Shown: positions 53,216-61,588, counted from the first letter of the stretch. The stretch is DNA of 64,000 nt from JAGVGT01 sp963807225 (GCA_963807225.1 CAWEAD010000005.1:558001-622000), one strand, 5' to 3'. Numbers and translations are program-made. Notes: generated from the letters alone by a model not told the origin.

Positions 53216-53986
53216 TTACAGCCCTGGCGCAACGAAACCCGACAAAGTCGGATTCCGGTAAAACGGGTTGAACCCGTTGCGGTAAGCACAGCGCGCAACA
53301 TCTCGGAAGTAGTTCCACGAGCCGCCCCGCACCAACCTTGGTACCTCTCCCGCAAGATCATCGTCAACCAACTTTTCATAATCAGTATAATCTTCCCGCC
53401 AGACGGTCCGGCACCACTCCCAGACATTCCCAACGCAATCGGCCGCGCCGCATTCCGTATTCCCGGCCGGGAACAATCCCACCGCCGAAGTTGCACTGAA
53501 TTCCGTCTCGGAAATGTTGGCATGCCGGGAGGGATCCAACACATCCCCACCCCATGGGTAAATCCTGCCGTCGGTGGAACGGGCAGCCCGTTCCCATTGC
53601 GCCTCAGTGGGCAGACCAATGCTCTCGCCGGTCTTCTCGGACAACCAGTTGCAGAAGGCCATGGCCTCGAACCAGCTGACCCTGACTTGGGGATGGTTGT
53701 CGATCTTGAATCTCTCATCGTACGATTCGGGCCCTGCAATCCTCTCTTCCTCCCTCCAGTGGCGGCCGGCTTCGCTCCAGTAACGATCGGCCCCATCCCC
53801 ATAACGACCCGCTTTGACAAAGACCTGATACTGGGCGACGGTGACCGGATACCGGCTGATCAAATAGGGCTTCTTGATCAGCGAACAGGAAAACTGTTCC
53901 CGTTCATCTTTGAATTTGGCATCCTTCGCCTTACTGCTCATGAGAAAAGGACCGGCCGCGACCTCGCACCAGACCATATCCGGCAC
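53216..53986 (-). CDS. FGE/SUMF1-fold C-terminal domain carrying the DGR variable repeat
   Basis: 256-residue open frame. It begins VPDMVWCEVAAGPFLMSSKA and has the formylglycine-generating-enzyme (C-type-lectin-like) landmarks PVTVAQYQVFVKAG, VSWFEAMAFCNWLSEKTG, LPTEAQWERAARSTDGRIYP and NVWEWCRTVW, ending in RGGSWNYFRDVARCAYRNGF. This last part is the variable repeat. The reading frame continues from the NACHT gene upstream: a single TAG (54029-54031) separates RAEAGRVLS from VGDPRPGVGLRSDG, which in related proteins is one continuous chain. There is no ribosome binding site at the ATG, so this is best read as the C-terminus of that protein. A 2-nt insertion in the VR makes it end LSGFVAPGL instead of VGFRCARAVK. 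Confidence 0.85.
   Translation of the reverse strand: MPDMVWCEVAAGPFLMSSKAKDAKFKDEREQFSCSLIKKPYLISRYPVTVAQYQVFVKAGRYGDGADRYWSEAGRHWREEERIAGPESYDERFKIDNHPQVRVSWFEAMAFCNWLSEKTGESIGLPTEAQWERAARSTDGRIYPWGGDVLDPSRHANISETEFSATSAVGLFPAGNTECGAADCVGNVWEWCRTVWREDYTDYEKLVDDDLAGEVPRLVRGGSWNYFRDVARCAYRNGFNPFYRNPTLSGFVAPGL
53218..53334 (-). repeat. DGR variable repeat (VR)
   Basis: 117 bp, the C-terminal codons of the FGE domain. Relative to the TR it carries 15 substitutions, all at adenines of the template (A to T or A to G), for example AAC to TTC, AAT to GTT and AAC to TAC, and one 2-nt insertion. The invariant framework (GGSW, RD.ARCAYRN, N, P, R) is kept, as expected of mutagenic retrohoming. Confidence 0.92.
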
Positions 53987-54028
53987 GCCGTCGGAGCGTA
54001 GTCCGACACCGGGACGAGGGTCGCCGAC

Positions 54029-55723
54029 CTAGCTCAGCACCCGGCCGGCTTCGGCCCGAGCACCTATGGGTAATTTAGCGAAAGCGAACATGGTCTTTTC
54101 CAACCAGCCCTGCAACCGGTGGTGAGTCGCGGCGTATCGTCCGCCTTCAGGGGATTGTGCCAGCTCCTGCGCGACCCTGGCCGCGCTGTCGGTCTCGGCC
54201 AGGGCCATACCGCCAAGGCAAATGATGGGGTGTTGCGCTGGAGCAACAGCAATCTCGCCTGGTCCGTTGGGCAAGAGGGCATCCACCAAGTCGGAAACAA
54301 CTCTGGGAGTGTTCTCGCAAGCGGCGCTAGCCGCCAGCAGGAAGACCTCCCGCCACCAATCGGGCGCGCCATTGACCAGCTCCCGCAGCAAACTATCATA
54401 ATTCCCAAGACCCAGGATATGGATGGCGGCCAGATATTCCTGGAAGGTTCGATGCGGAAAGCAATAGGTCCGATCACCCTTGGCAACCAGGAGGCCAGCA
54501 CGTGTCTCGATATACTCCACCACCTCGCCGGCCTTGTTGCGATCCCGCAACTCTTCGTCCAAGGCCTCCATGAGTTCATGGCGGGGTATGTCGGCTACCT
54601 GATCCTGCGCTCCTTCTTCCCGTTGCTGTCGCGCATGGACCTGGTAGGCGACCTTGGCCAAAACCCTTTGCATTCTTTCCACGGGAACACCGAGTTGGAC
54701 CACCAGGCTGGGCTTGACCTTGCGAACCGCATCGCGGTCCCTGACGATGCGATTCTCCCAGAGGGCGAGCAGGGCCAATACCGCCCTTTTGTAAAGCTCG
54801 GCCCGATCCCGGGGCAGGGAGCCGTCCCGGCCATGGAGCTGGGCCATGATCGTCAAGAGTAGCGGCGAACCGGCCAGTTCCCGCAAATGAGGCTGGTTGT
54901 GCAGCGCCTGAACCAGGCTTGCCGCCTCGTCAGCGCAACGGCCGGCACTCCACATCTTCAAGGGACCGACCGCCGGATACCAGGCCCCGGCAAAGGCCTC
55001 GATCTGCTCGTCATTGAATTCACCCAGCGGCACAACTGGAAAATCCGCCTTCGACAATCGCCATTCGGCGTTATTGCTATAGGCGTATTCGCGGCAGGTT
55101 ATAATGATCTTGCATTTATCAAGGGGCTCGCTGAAGGCCCGGATGGCCTCATCAGATAACTGCGTTGATGGTGACCGACACTTTCGGGGAACTAGTCCAG
55201 CCCGTCGAAAAAAACGATGCCGCCCTCTTCCGTGAGTATTTGCTTGATGGCGGGAAAAGTTTTGAATGCAGCCCATCTCTTCCAGCATATCTTTCAGATA
55301 ATGCCAGACAAGACCGGCATTACCTGGCCCGGTCAACCTGGGCCAGGCCGCGAATCTTCGCAGAACGACTGGGACCGGCAGAAGCGACCCGCAACTCCAG
55401 TCGGCAACGGCAGCGAAACCATCCAGGCCGATTCTTTGCCTGGCTAGTTGGGTCGCCAGATAATCGACCAGGGTGCTCTTGCCGCTGCCCGGCGAACCCA
55501 GGATCAGCAGCTGCTTCATGGTCGCCACCGCCTGGATGGCCGTGAACGGCATCATTTCCTCCGCGGAGTGCGTGAAATAATTGCGATTTCTCTGATGCCG
55601 GATAATTTCGGCGAGATCATCCTTTTGGCCTCGCCGCAGATCCTGCAGATGCAGGCCAGTAAAAACCTGAGAGATTTTCAGGTTGTCCTGCTCACCGGGG
55701 TTCGATTCATCGAAGTTGATCAA
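54029..55723 (-). CDS. NACHT (STAND) NTPase, middle part of a frameshifted DGR target protein
   Basis: 564-residue open frame. P-loop LLILGSPGSGKSTLVDYLA (~73-91), then after a disturbed stretch the sensor region CKIIITCREYAYSN, FNDEQIEAFAGAWY, and helical repeats (LPRDRAELYKRAVLALLALWE, FPHRTFQEYLAAIHILG) as in bacterial NACHT proteins. Between ~55150 and 55280 the natural chain runs in another frame: AIKQILTEEGGIVFFDGLD gives the Walker B, followed by a TAG and then FPESVGHHQR. So this ORF passes through a paired frameshift and the Walker B is out of frame. The true protein also has the 55756-56421 segment in front and the FGE domain behind, about 1060 residues in all. STAND NTPases act as switches in bacterial antiphage and signalling systems. 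Confidence 0.82.
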   Translation of the reverse strand: MINFDESNPGEQDNLKISQVFTGLHLQDLRRGQKDDLAEIIRHQRNRNYFTHSAEEMMPFTAIQAVATMKQLLILGSPGSGKSTLVDYLATQLARQRIGLDGFAAVADWSCGSLLPVPVVLRRFAAWPRLTGPGNAGLVWHYLKDMLEEMGCIQNFSRHQANTHGRGRHRFFRRAGLVPRKCRSPSTQLSDEAIRAFSEPLDKCKIIITCREYAYSNNAEWRLSKADFPVVPLGEFNDEQIEAFAGAWYPAVGPLKMWSAGRCADEAASLVQALHNQPHLRELAGSPLLLTIMAQLHGRDGSLPRDRAELYKRAVLALLALWENRIVRDRDAVRKVKPSLVVQLGVPVERMQRVLAKVAYQVHARQQREEGAQDQVADIPRHELMEALDEELRDRNKAGEVVEYIETRAGLLVAKGDRTYCFPHRTFQEYLAAIHILGLGNYDSLLRELVNGAPDWWREVFLLAASAACENTPRVVSDLVDALLPNGPGEIAVAPAQHPIICLGGMALAETDSAARVAQELAQSPEGGRYAATHHRLQGWLEKTMFAFAKLPIGARAEAGRVLS

Positions 55724-55755
55724 GTCCAGGTGATCGCAGGCTGTTCGGATAGTCT

Positions 55756-56421
55756 TCAGATACTGGCGTAGGTCGTTGCCGTTGCCGGATCGACCTCCAG
55801 GTGCAAACTGAATTGCCGGCTCTCCCCGCTTCGTCCTTGAGCGGAAACAGTATCTCCCCTGAATGCCAGGCTCTCTTCTTTGGTCTGCCGCAGAAATTCG
55901 AGCATCTCCTTGATGGCATCCTTCATTTCCCGGGAAAGGTCCACCTGGGTACGGAGCAGAGCGGTTTTGATGGTACCCTGCAAGGGCTCCGAAGCGTCGG
56001 CCGACTCCATGAAGGCGCCGACAAAAGCCCGCATGCCTCTATCGAAATCGAGCCCAGGCAACTGATCGGCATCGAATTCCAGCTCGGCAAAAAGCTCCCG
56101 CAACTCGCTAAAGTCGGGAACCTGCCCCCGCAACAACCCGGCCAGGGCCGGGGCGACATCCTCATCGCCCAGATATTCCCGAAAGATATCGGCCAGGAGC
56201 GCGTCCTCTTCCTCGGTTACCGCCCCGGCGGTCAACAGCAGAGCGACCAGACCGTCTCGCACCGCCTCCTGCAGGGCCTGTTCCTTGTCTGTGCCGAAAA
56301 TGGTCTTCTTCAGTTTACCGCCGGCGGCCTGCAACAACGAACTGGTCAGGGTGGCGGCAACTTTGGTTAGATATGAGATAGTGACTGTTTCCATGTTTCC
56401 CGTTGTTTGTTGGTAAGTCAT
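55756..56421 (-). CDS. N-terminal helical domain of the NACHT DGR target (frameshifted from it)
   Basis: About 221 residues from ATG 56421, chosen for the strong AGGAGG just upstream. Helix-rich: ISYLTKVAATLTSSLLQAAG, GTDKEQALQEAVRDGLVALL, then acidic helices. No enzymatic motif was recognised; such N-terminal regions in NACHT proteins serve as effectors or effector-associated adaptors. The frame ends LEVDPATATTYASI-stop. In a shifted frame the chain continues GNGNDLRQYLKTIRTACDHL then DLINFDESNPG into the NACHT ORF, so a single frameshift near 55765 splits one gene. It is 31 bp downstream of the KAP gene's stop region, possibly co-transcribed. Confidence 0.7.
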   Translation of the reverse strand: MTYQQTTGNMETVTISYLTKVAATLTSSLLQAAGGKLKKTIFGTDKEQALQEAVRDGLVALLLTAGAVTEEEDALLADIFREYLGDEDVAPALAGLLRGQVPDFSELRELFAELEFDADQLPGLDFDRGMRAFVGAFMESADASEPLQGTIKTALLRTQVDLSREMKDAIKEMLEFLRQTKEESLAFRGDTVSAQGRSGESRQFSLHLEVDPATATTYASI

Positions 56422-56508
56422 AACCCTCCTGTGGTAAGCCGCCTGCCGAAGCATAAATCGCACCTGCACTTTCGGCACGGAGAAGGGATTGAATAACAGG
56501 GCGCAGAG

Positions 56509-58548
56509 TTACTTTGCTGCCTTAGCACAGCGAAAGCCGATATCGATCTTCCGCTCCCCACCGTTGTTATAAATACTGTACGCGCATCGCGCTGCATCAC
56601 GTGTATAGACCCACGACCCCCCTTTTACCCTTGAGCTGTTCGTCCACTCCCAAACATTCCCAGCCATATCTATGCACCCGTGAGGACTGGCACCTTCGGG
56701 ATAGTTGTACACCGCTGTTGTTCCATTAATCCCGGATTCCCGTGTGTTGCATTTCTTCTGATCAAAGTCCTCCCCCCATGGATATTGCAGACCAGCATCG
56801 CCCCTGGCTGCTTTTTCCCACTCCTCTTCGCTGGGTAATCTTTTACCGGCCCAACGGGCATAGGCATCAGCCTCATACCAGCTGACCCCGATCACCGGAT
56901 GGTCTCCTTTATTACACTTATTATCCTTCCAATTTGTTGGTTCGGTAAAATTTCTTTTTTCTCGCCAAACCCACCCCTCCTTGCACCAATATTCGTGCCT
57001 TTCATAACCACCGGCAGCTATGAATTGCTCGAATTGTTTGTTGGTGACTGGGCGAACGTCCAGATAAAAATCATTTTGGATTACCCGTTCATTCTTTCCG
57101 TCCCCATAGAGAAAGGGCCCCCGGGGAATGAGCACCATCCCTTCCCAATCGCTGGCCTTGAAGTTGGGGATACCGGCCGGTCGGGTTTTACCGGGAATTT
57201 CGATGCTCTTGGCCAGGAAGACGAATTTCTGGATCAGCCACGGCTCGTCGGGGAAGGGTTCGCCCATTTTCAAGACCCGAGCCAAGGACGCTGGTACCTG
57301 CACTAGGCGTGGTTGTTGCTGGTCGGCAGCAGTCTCCTTTCCACCACTAAGCGCAGCCTCTTGAAGATCAAGGAGATGGCGCCAGTTCGAGCGGATCAGC
57401 CGGTATTCATTTGGATGGCGGAAGATCAGCACCGACCACTTCACATAAAATGGCGGAGTGAAGTAGTCCCTGAGAAGCTGCTTACGCTCCTCGGGCTCGG
57501 CTTGGGGACCATCCTCCTCTAGAATGGAATGCTTGATGGTCTCGGCCAGCCGGCCGGTAAAGGCGAGCAGGTTGACAAAGCGGGTCAAGCTGCGGGGGTT
57601 GTCGTCCACCCCTGTTTCGATGATTTCGGCAAACTCGCGGTAGGCCTCGGCCTGACCGAGAAGATTGAGGATGAAGTCGCGCTTGCGGGTCGGTTCGATG
57701 GGCGGCAGTTCCAGGGGCATCTGGATGATCTTGTCCAGATACTCGTCGGGGGAAATTACCCGGCCGGTTGCCGTGCCACCTGACTTGGGCGTGCCGTTCT
57801 GCTCGTAGAAATGGTAGTGGCAGTTGATGCCCTTTTCCACCACCCCCCGATCCACCCCGAGAATGAAAAGATAGCCTTCCAAGTTAAGAAAGAGCTTGAT
57901 GGATTCCAGTAGCTCCACCGCCTTCTCGGGCAGGCAGCGGTCCAGATCGTCGATAAAGACCACGATCCGGAATTTTTGGGAATTCACCGCCTCCTGCAGC
58001 CGATTATTTATGTCGTAATAGATGGAGGTGAGCTTCCGGGAGAGTTTCTCGGCCGCCGCAGCCCGGCGTTTTTCACCCAAAGCCTCTTCCCGGTCGGCCG
58101 CTTTGGCGGCGTCAAACGAGACTCCGATCGGACCAAGCTTACACTCCGCCGTCAGCCCGTATGCAAAGGCCGTCGCCGCATCACCGATCTTCTGGGCCGC
58201 TCCTTTCAAGGCCTTGCCGATCGCCGACCTGCCGTCGAAACCCTCCAGAGCCTGCTCGATGGTCTTTAGAAAGGGGATGATCAGATGCTTCTCTTTCTCG
58301 TAACGCCAGGGGTTGAACCAGACCGGCACCGGCTGTGGTTCGTTCGTTCCGGCCGACAGTAGTTCCTTTTCCAGGAGCCGCATGAAACTGGTCTTGCCGC
58401 TGCCCCACTTACCGTAGATACCGATGCAGAAAGGGGTCTGAAAGTCCGGGTCCAGGATCATCCCGGCCAGAGTATCGATATACTTGTCGAACCCGAGCCG
58501 GTCAGTGTCGCTGTATCCGTCTCTGCGAAAGTTAAGAGTATCGGGCAT
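56509..58548 (-). CDS. KAP-family P-loop NTPase fused to an FGE/SUMF1-fold domain
   Basis: 679 residues, intact. KAP NTPase (~18-350): Walker A GIYGKWGSGKTSFM (44-57), WFNPWRYEKE, Walker B IVVFIDDLDRCLPEKAVELL (195-214), then LDKIIQMPLELPP. C-terminal FGE domain (~470-679): MVLIPRGPFLYGDGK, RPVTNKQFEQFIAAGG, VSWYEADAYARWAGKRLPS, NVWEWTNSSRVKGGSW, ending YTRDAARCAYSIYNNGGERK then IDIGFRCAKAAK. The last 37 codons align without gaps to the template repeat, but many synonymous and non-A differences show it was not overwritten recently by it. No transmembrane helices were seen inside the NTPase. First gene of the island operon; NTPase-FGE pairs are known in predicted bacterial conflict systems. 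Confidence 0.9.
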   Translation of the reverse strand: MPDTLNFRRDGYSDTDRLGFDKYIDTLAGMILDPDFQTPFCIGIYGKWGSGKTSFMRLLEKELLSAGTNEPQPVPVWFNPWRYEKEKHLIIPFLKTIEQALEGFDGRSAIGKALKGAAQKIGDAATAFAYGLTAECKLGPIGVSFDAAKAADREEALGEKRRAAAAEKLSRKLTSIYYDINNRLQEAVNSQKFRIVVFIDDLDRCLPEKAVELLESIKLFLNLEGYLFILGVDRGVVEKGINCHYHFYEQNGTPKSGGTATGRVISPDEYLDKIIQMPLELPPIEPTRKRDFILNLLGQAEAYREFAEIIETGVDDNPRSLTRFVNLLAFTGRLAETIKHSILEEDGPQAEPEERKQLLRDYFTPPFYVKWSVLIFRHPNEYRLIRSNWRHLLDLQEAALSGGKETAADQQQPRLVQVPASLARVLKMGEPFPDEPWLIQKFVFLAKSIEIPGKTRPAGIPNFKASDWEGMVLIPRGPFLYGDGKNERVIQNDFYLDVRPVTNKQFEQFIAAGGYERHEYWCKEGWVWREKRNFTEPTNWKDNKCNKGDHPVIGVSWYEADAYARWAGKRLPSEEEWEKAARGDAGLQYPWGEDFDQKKCNTRESGINGTTAVYNYPEGASPHGCIDMAGNVWEWTNSSRVKGGSWVYTRDAARCAYSIYNNGGERKIDIGFRCAKAAK

Positions 58549-58912
58549 ACATGTTCTCCGTTATTGCTTTTCCGCACAACCTGAAGTTTGTTTTCTAACA
58601 AAACCTGGAAGAAGTAACAATCCAATACGATACCCGGGAACAGGCCGGATCTGATCTTAGGTGCTTGAATTATTCCTTCGCGGCCTTGAATACACAACCA
58701 TTTCCGACCCCCTTCTCTTGTAGTCGCCACTCCATCGAAATTGATTTTGAACTCATATCAATCGGCAGCAAAACATGAGGCAGTGAAAACCTTTAACTGC
58801 TAACATATCCCAGGAACCATCACAACGGACCAACGCATTGGCCAGGGAGTAAAGATGGAGAATCAAAGAGAATTTACCCAAGGTTAACCATTTCGGACTG
58901 GAGGATTGAACC
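58549..58912. other. 364-bp region upstream of the KAP gene and of nfo
   Basis: No gene found. It must hold the promoter of the island operon (minus strand) and whatever drives nfo (plus strand). The right direct repeat occupies its last 15 bp. No clear promoter boxes, palindromes or tRNA were seen. Confidence 0.5.
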
Positions 58913-58918
58913 ATGCCC
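58898..58918. repeat. Right 21-bp direct repeat of the DGR island
   Basis: Identical to 51292-51312. It contains the GGAGG ribosome binding site and the ATG of nfo, so the insertion kept nfo translatable. Confidence 0.8.
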
Positions 58919-59764
58919 AAGTTCGGCGCCCATATGTCGATCAGCGGCGGGCTGGCCTTGGCCTTCGACCGGCTGGAACAGGTTGCGGGCGAGGCCCTGC
59001 AGATTTTCACCGTCAACCAGCGGCAATGGCAGCCTAAACAGCCGACACCGGAAGAGGTCGAGGCCTTCAAGACGAGATGGCGGAAAACCCCGGAGATCCA
59101 AGTGGCCTCCCACGATTCATACCTGGTCAACCTGGCCTCGCCCAAGGCGGAGACGGCGGAGAAGTCCATCGTCGCCTTCACCGGCGAACTCAGGCGCTGC
59201 GCCGCCCTGGCCGTGCCCTATGTCATCATGCACCCCGGTTCCCACCTGGGTGAGGGGGTCGCAGAGGGGCTCAAACGCTTCACCGCCAACCTTGACCGGG
59301 CCATCGATGCGGCCGAAACCGGTAATGCGGTCATGGTGCTGCTGGAGACCACCGCCGGTCAGGGCACCAATCTCGGCGCCTCCTTCGAGGAACTGGCGAT
59401 AATCATCGACAAGTCGGCTTTTCCGGAACGATTGGGCGTCTGTTACGATACCTGCCACACCTTCGCCGCCGGCTACGATATTCGGACCCCGGAAACCTAT
59501 GCCTCCACCATGGCTGAATTCGACCGGCTCATCGGCCTGGCCCGGCTCAAATTCTTCCACCTGAATGACGCAATCAAGGGCTTGGGCAGCCGGGTCGACC
59601 GGCATACCCATATCGGCCTGGGCGAGATCGGCCTCGATGGCTTTCGCAACCTGGTCAACGATCCCCGTTTCGCCGACCACCCCATGGTCCTGGAAACCCC
59701 GAAGTCGGACGACCTGCATGAAGATCGGGAAAACCTGGAACGGTTGCGGGGGTTGAGCAAATAA
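58913..59764 (+). CDS. nfo: Endonuclease IV (AP endonuclease)
   Basis: 283 residues. Tri-zinc TIM-barrel nuclease that cuts 5' of abasic sites in base-excision repair. GAHMSISGGL at the N-terminus, VIMHPGSHLGEG, LLETTAGQGTNLG, GVCYDTCHTFAAGYD, FHLNDAIKGLGSRVDRHTHI and MVLETPK supply the zinc ligands. It probably followed the SDR gene directly before the island was inserted, sharing GGAGGATTGAACCATG with its end. Confidence 0.96.
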   Translation: MPKFGAHMSISGGLALAFDRLEQVAGEALQIFTVNQRQWQPKQPTPEEVEAFKTRWRKTPEIQVASHDSYLVNLASPKAETAEKSIVAFTGELRRCAALAVPYVIMHPGSHLGEGVAEGLKRFTANLDRAIDAAETGNAVMVLLETTAGQGTNLGASFEELAIIIDKSAFPERLGVCYDTCHTFAAGYDIRTPETYASTMAEFDRLIGLARLKFFHLNDAIKGLGSRVDRHTHIGLGEIGLDGFRNLVNDPRFADHPMVLETPKSDDLHEDRENLERLRGLSK

Positions 59765-59875
59765 GATTTCTCTCGCCTGGGGCGCCCGGCATACTCCATA
59801 ATTTTGATAACGAGAACCGCCTTCGAGAAGGATAAGGGAAAATGGCTGCTCCGAATAATTCAGGTCCAGAGACCG

Positions 59876-60103
59876 GCACCGGCGCAGCCAGGTAAGTCCG
59901 AAGAGGGTCATGCCGTCGGCGTTGACCCGGTAATGCTTGCTGCGGGCGTAGTCCCGCATCAACTTCCTGAAGCCGGCCTCGTCGAGATCGCGGCTGCTGC
60001 TTGCCCCGGTCACCTTCTCCAGGGTGTCCCGGTATTCCTGCTCGGCCAGACCCAACTCTTATAATGCAATGCGGATGACGGTAAGTTTCTTGTGGTCAAG
60101 CAT
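59876..60103 (-). pseudogene. Remnant of a Mu GemA-like (DUF1018) regulatory gene
   Basis: Minus-strand translation from ATG 60103: MLDHKKLTVIRIAL-stop-ELGLAEQEYRDTLEKVTG then ASSSRDLDEAGFRKLM. GemA-type proteins of Mu-like phages have exactly this layout (KLAVIHIAKKELGLDDETYR-like, VTG, SSxxLD). A TAA stands at residue 15 and the end merges into unrelated sequence. The remaining frame is continuous with a long spurious ORF over nfo. It suggests that a prophage once neighboured this locus. Confidence 0.5.
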
Positions 60104-60348
60104 GACACCTCTATTTTAATTGACCCCACGGACATGCAATCGGAGCCTGAATTTTACCTGGAGTACGAAAAAGGTGCTCATTAAAGAGCAAATAAGGTTG
60201 GAAGAGCAAAGGCAATGGCTAAATATAAATTCGCTTGCACCTGTTCCATCCGCGGAATTTCAAAAGTAAGCCCCGAAATTTGTGGTTTTCATAAGAACCA
60301 TGGTGTTTTATGTTTTTGGGATCTGCTGCACCAATGGGGGGGAATTCA

Positions 60349-61377
60349 ATGAGCCATTCACATCTTTTCGAGACGAATAATCCGGCCAAAAGCGAGAAAC
60401 TCGACCAGAGCACGGGAGAGTTGTACGAAAACGCGCGAAGATTGTCACAGGCCCAGGCCATAGCCCATGTCGGCGACTGGGATTGGGAACTGGCTAGCAA
60501 CGCCGTCCACTGGTCCGACGAATTGTATCGCATCTACGGTTACACACCGCACGAAATCGCCCCCGATTACAACCTCATCCTGCAGCAGATGCACCCTGAC
60601 AGTAAAGAGGAATTTACACAAGCCATCGAGGCGGCCCTGAAGGGCGAGAAACCGTTCGAGATGGATTATACCTTTTTCCGCAAGGACGGCCGCGAGATTG
60701 TCCTGCATACCATCGGCCAGGTCTTTCGCGACGAAACGGGGGCGCCGGTGCGGATGTCCGGCATAGTCCAGGATATCACCGAACTGAAACGGGCGGAGAT
60801 GCTGCTGCGGGTCTCGGAGAAGAAATGCAGAACGATCTTCGATAAAGCGACCGACGGCATCGGCATCGTTGAAGCCGAGAGCGGGAAGATCATCGAGGCG
60901 AACCCCTCCCTGTGCGGTATGCTCGGCTACAAAAAGGAAGAATTGCTCAAGCTGGGAGTCGCGGATATGCATCTCGCCTCGGATCTGCCGGCTGTTCAGG
61001 CAGCCTTCGAGCGCCAGCGGCGCGGCGAGATTTCCATCGCTGAAAATCTGCCGGTCAAACGCAAAGACGGCACCATTTTTTTCGCCGACATCAATTCCAC
61101 CGTGATTGAGATGGAAGGCAAGCCATGTCTGGTGGGATTCTTTCGTGATATCACCGAACGCAAGCGCGCCGAGGAGGAACTGAAAGCGCAACGGAAACGA
61201 TTTATCGAGTCCCAGCGTATCGCCCATATTGGCAGCTTCGAGCACAATCTGGAGACCAATCAGGCTTTCTGGTCCGATGAGTTGTTTCGCCTGCTCGGCC
61301 TGGATCCGGAGAAGGACAATGCAGATTATCGCATCTGTTTTTCAGCATGGTGCATCCGGATGACCTGCCGCTTTTGA
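60349..61377 (+). pseudogene. Multi-PAS hybrid histidine kinase, N-terminal fragment (frameshifted)
   Basis: 342 residues from ATG 60349 (GGGGGGG upstream). Three PAS/PAC units: AIAHVGDWDWELASNAVHWS with FRDETGAPVRMSGIVQDITE; KCRTIFDKATDGIGIVEAES with LVGFFRDITERKRAEEE; and a third starting RIAHIGSFEHNLETNQAFWS that is cut at about 61337. Beyond that the family sequence continues in another frame (LFFSMVHPDDLPLLKKSI), then in a third (IMRAMAELLPDGSGEPVLLS then GTAQDITECK), with stops in between. At least three single-base lesions separate this from the downstream fragment, all within ~250 bp. Confidence 0.8.
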
Positions 61378-61588
61378 AAAAGTCCATCAGCCGAGACACT
61401 GCAGACAAACAAGCCCTTCAATATCGATTATCGTCTCATTGACCAAGGACGGCGGAAGACAGGATCATGCGGGCCATGGCGGAGCTTCTGCCCGACGGTT
61501 CCGGGGAACCGGTCCTTCTGAGCGGCACCGCCCAGGACATCACGGAATGCAAGCTGGTGGAAGACCGGACTCCACGAGAATAAATACC

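Larger units (their letters stand above)
51292..58918. mobile_element. DGR-NTPase island inserted between the SDR gene and nfo
   Basis: A 7.6-kb block bounded by two identical 21-bp sequences (51292-51312 and 58898-58918). The left copy covers the end of the SDR gene, the right copy the start of nfo. Inside, all genes are on the minus strand: KAP NTPase-FGE, NACHT NTPase with an FGE variable domain, avd, RT, and the template repeat. No integrase, transposase or recombinase is present, so the mechanism of insertion is unknown. Removing the block would rejoin the SDR stop and the nfo ATG 9 bp apart, which is the evidence that it is an insertion. The block is not known to be mobile on its own. 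Confidence 0.7.

Noticed and set aside
56509..56650. C-terminus of the KAP protein as a second active VR
   Set aside because: It aligns gap-free but differs from the TR at many non-A and synonymous sites, so it has not been rewritten by this template.
59117..60055. 312-aa minus-strand ORF as one protein
   Set aside because: Its first ~60 residues are the GemA-like remnant and the rest is antisense to nfo.
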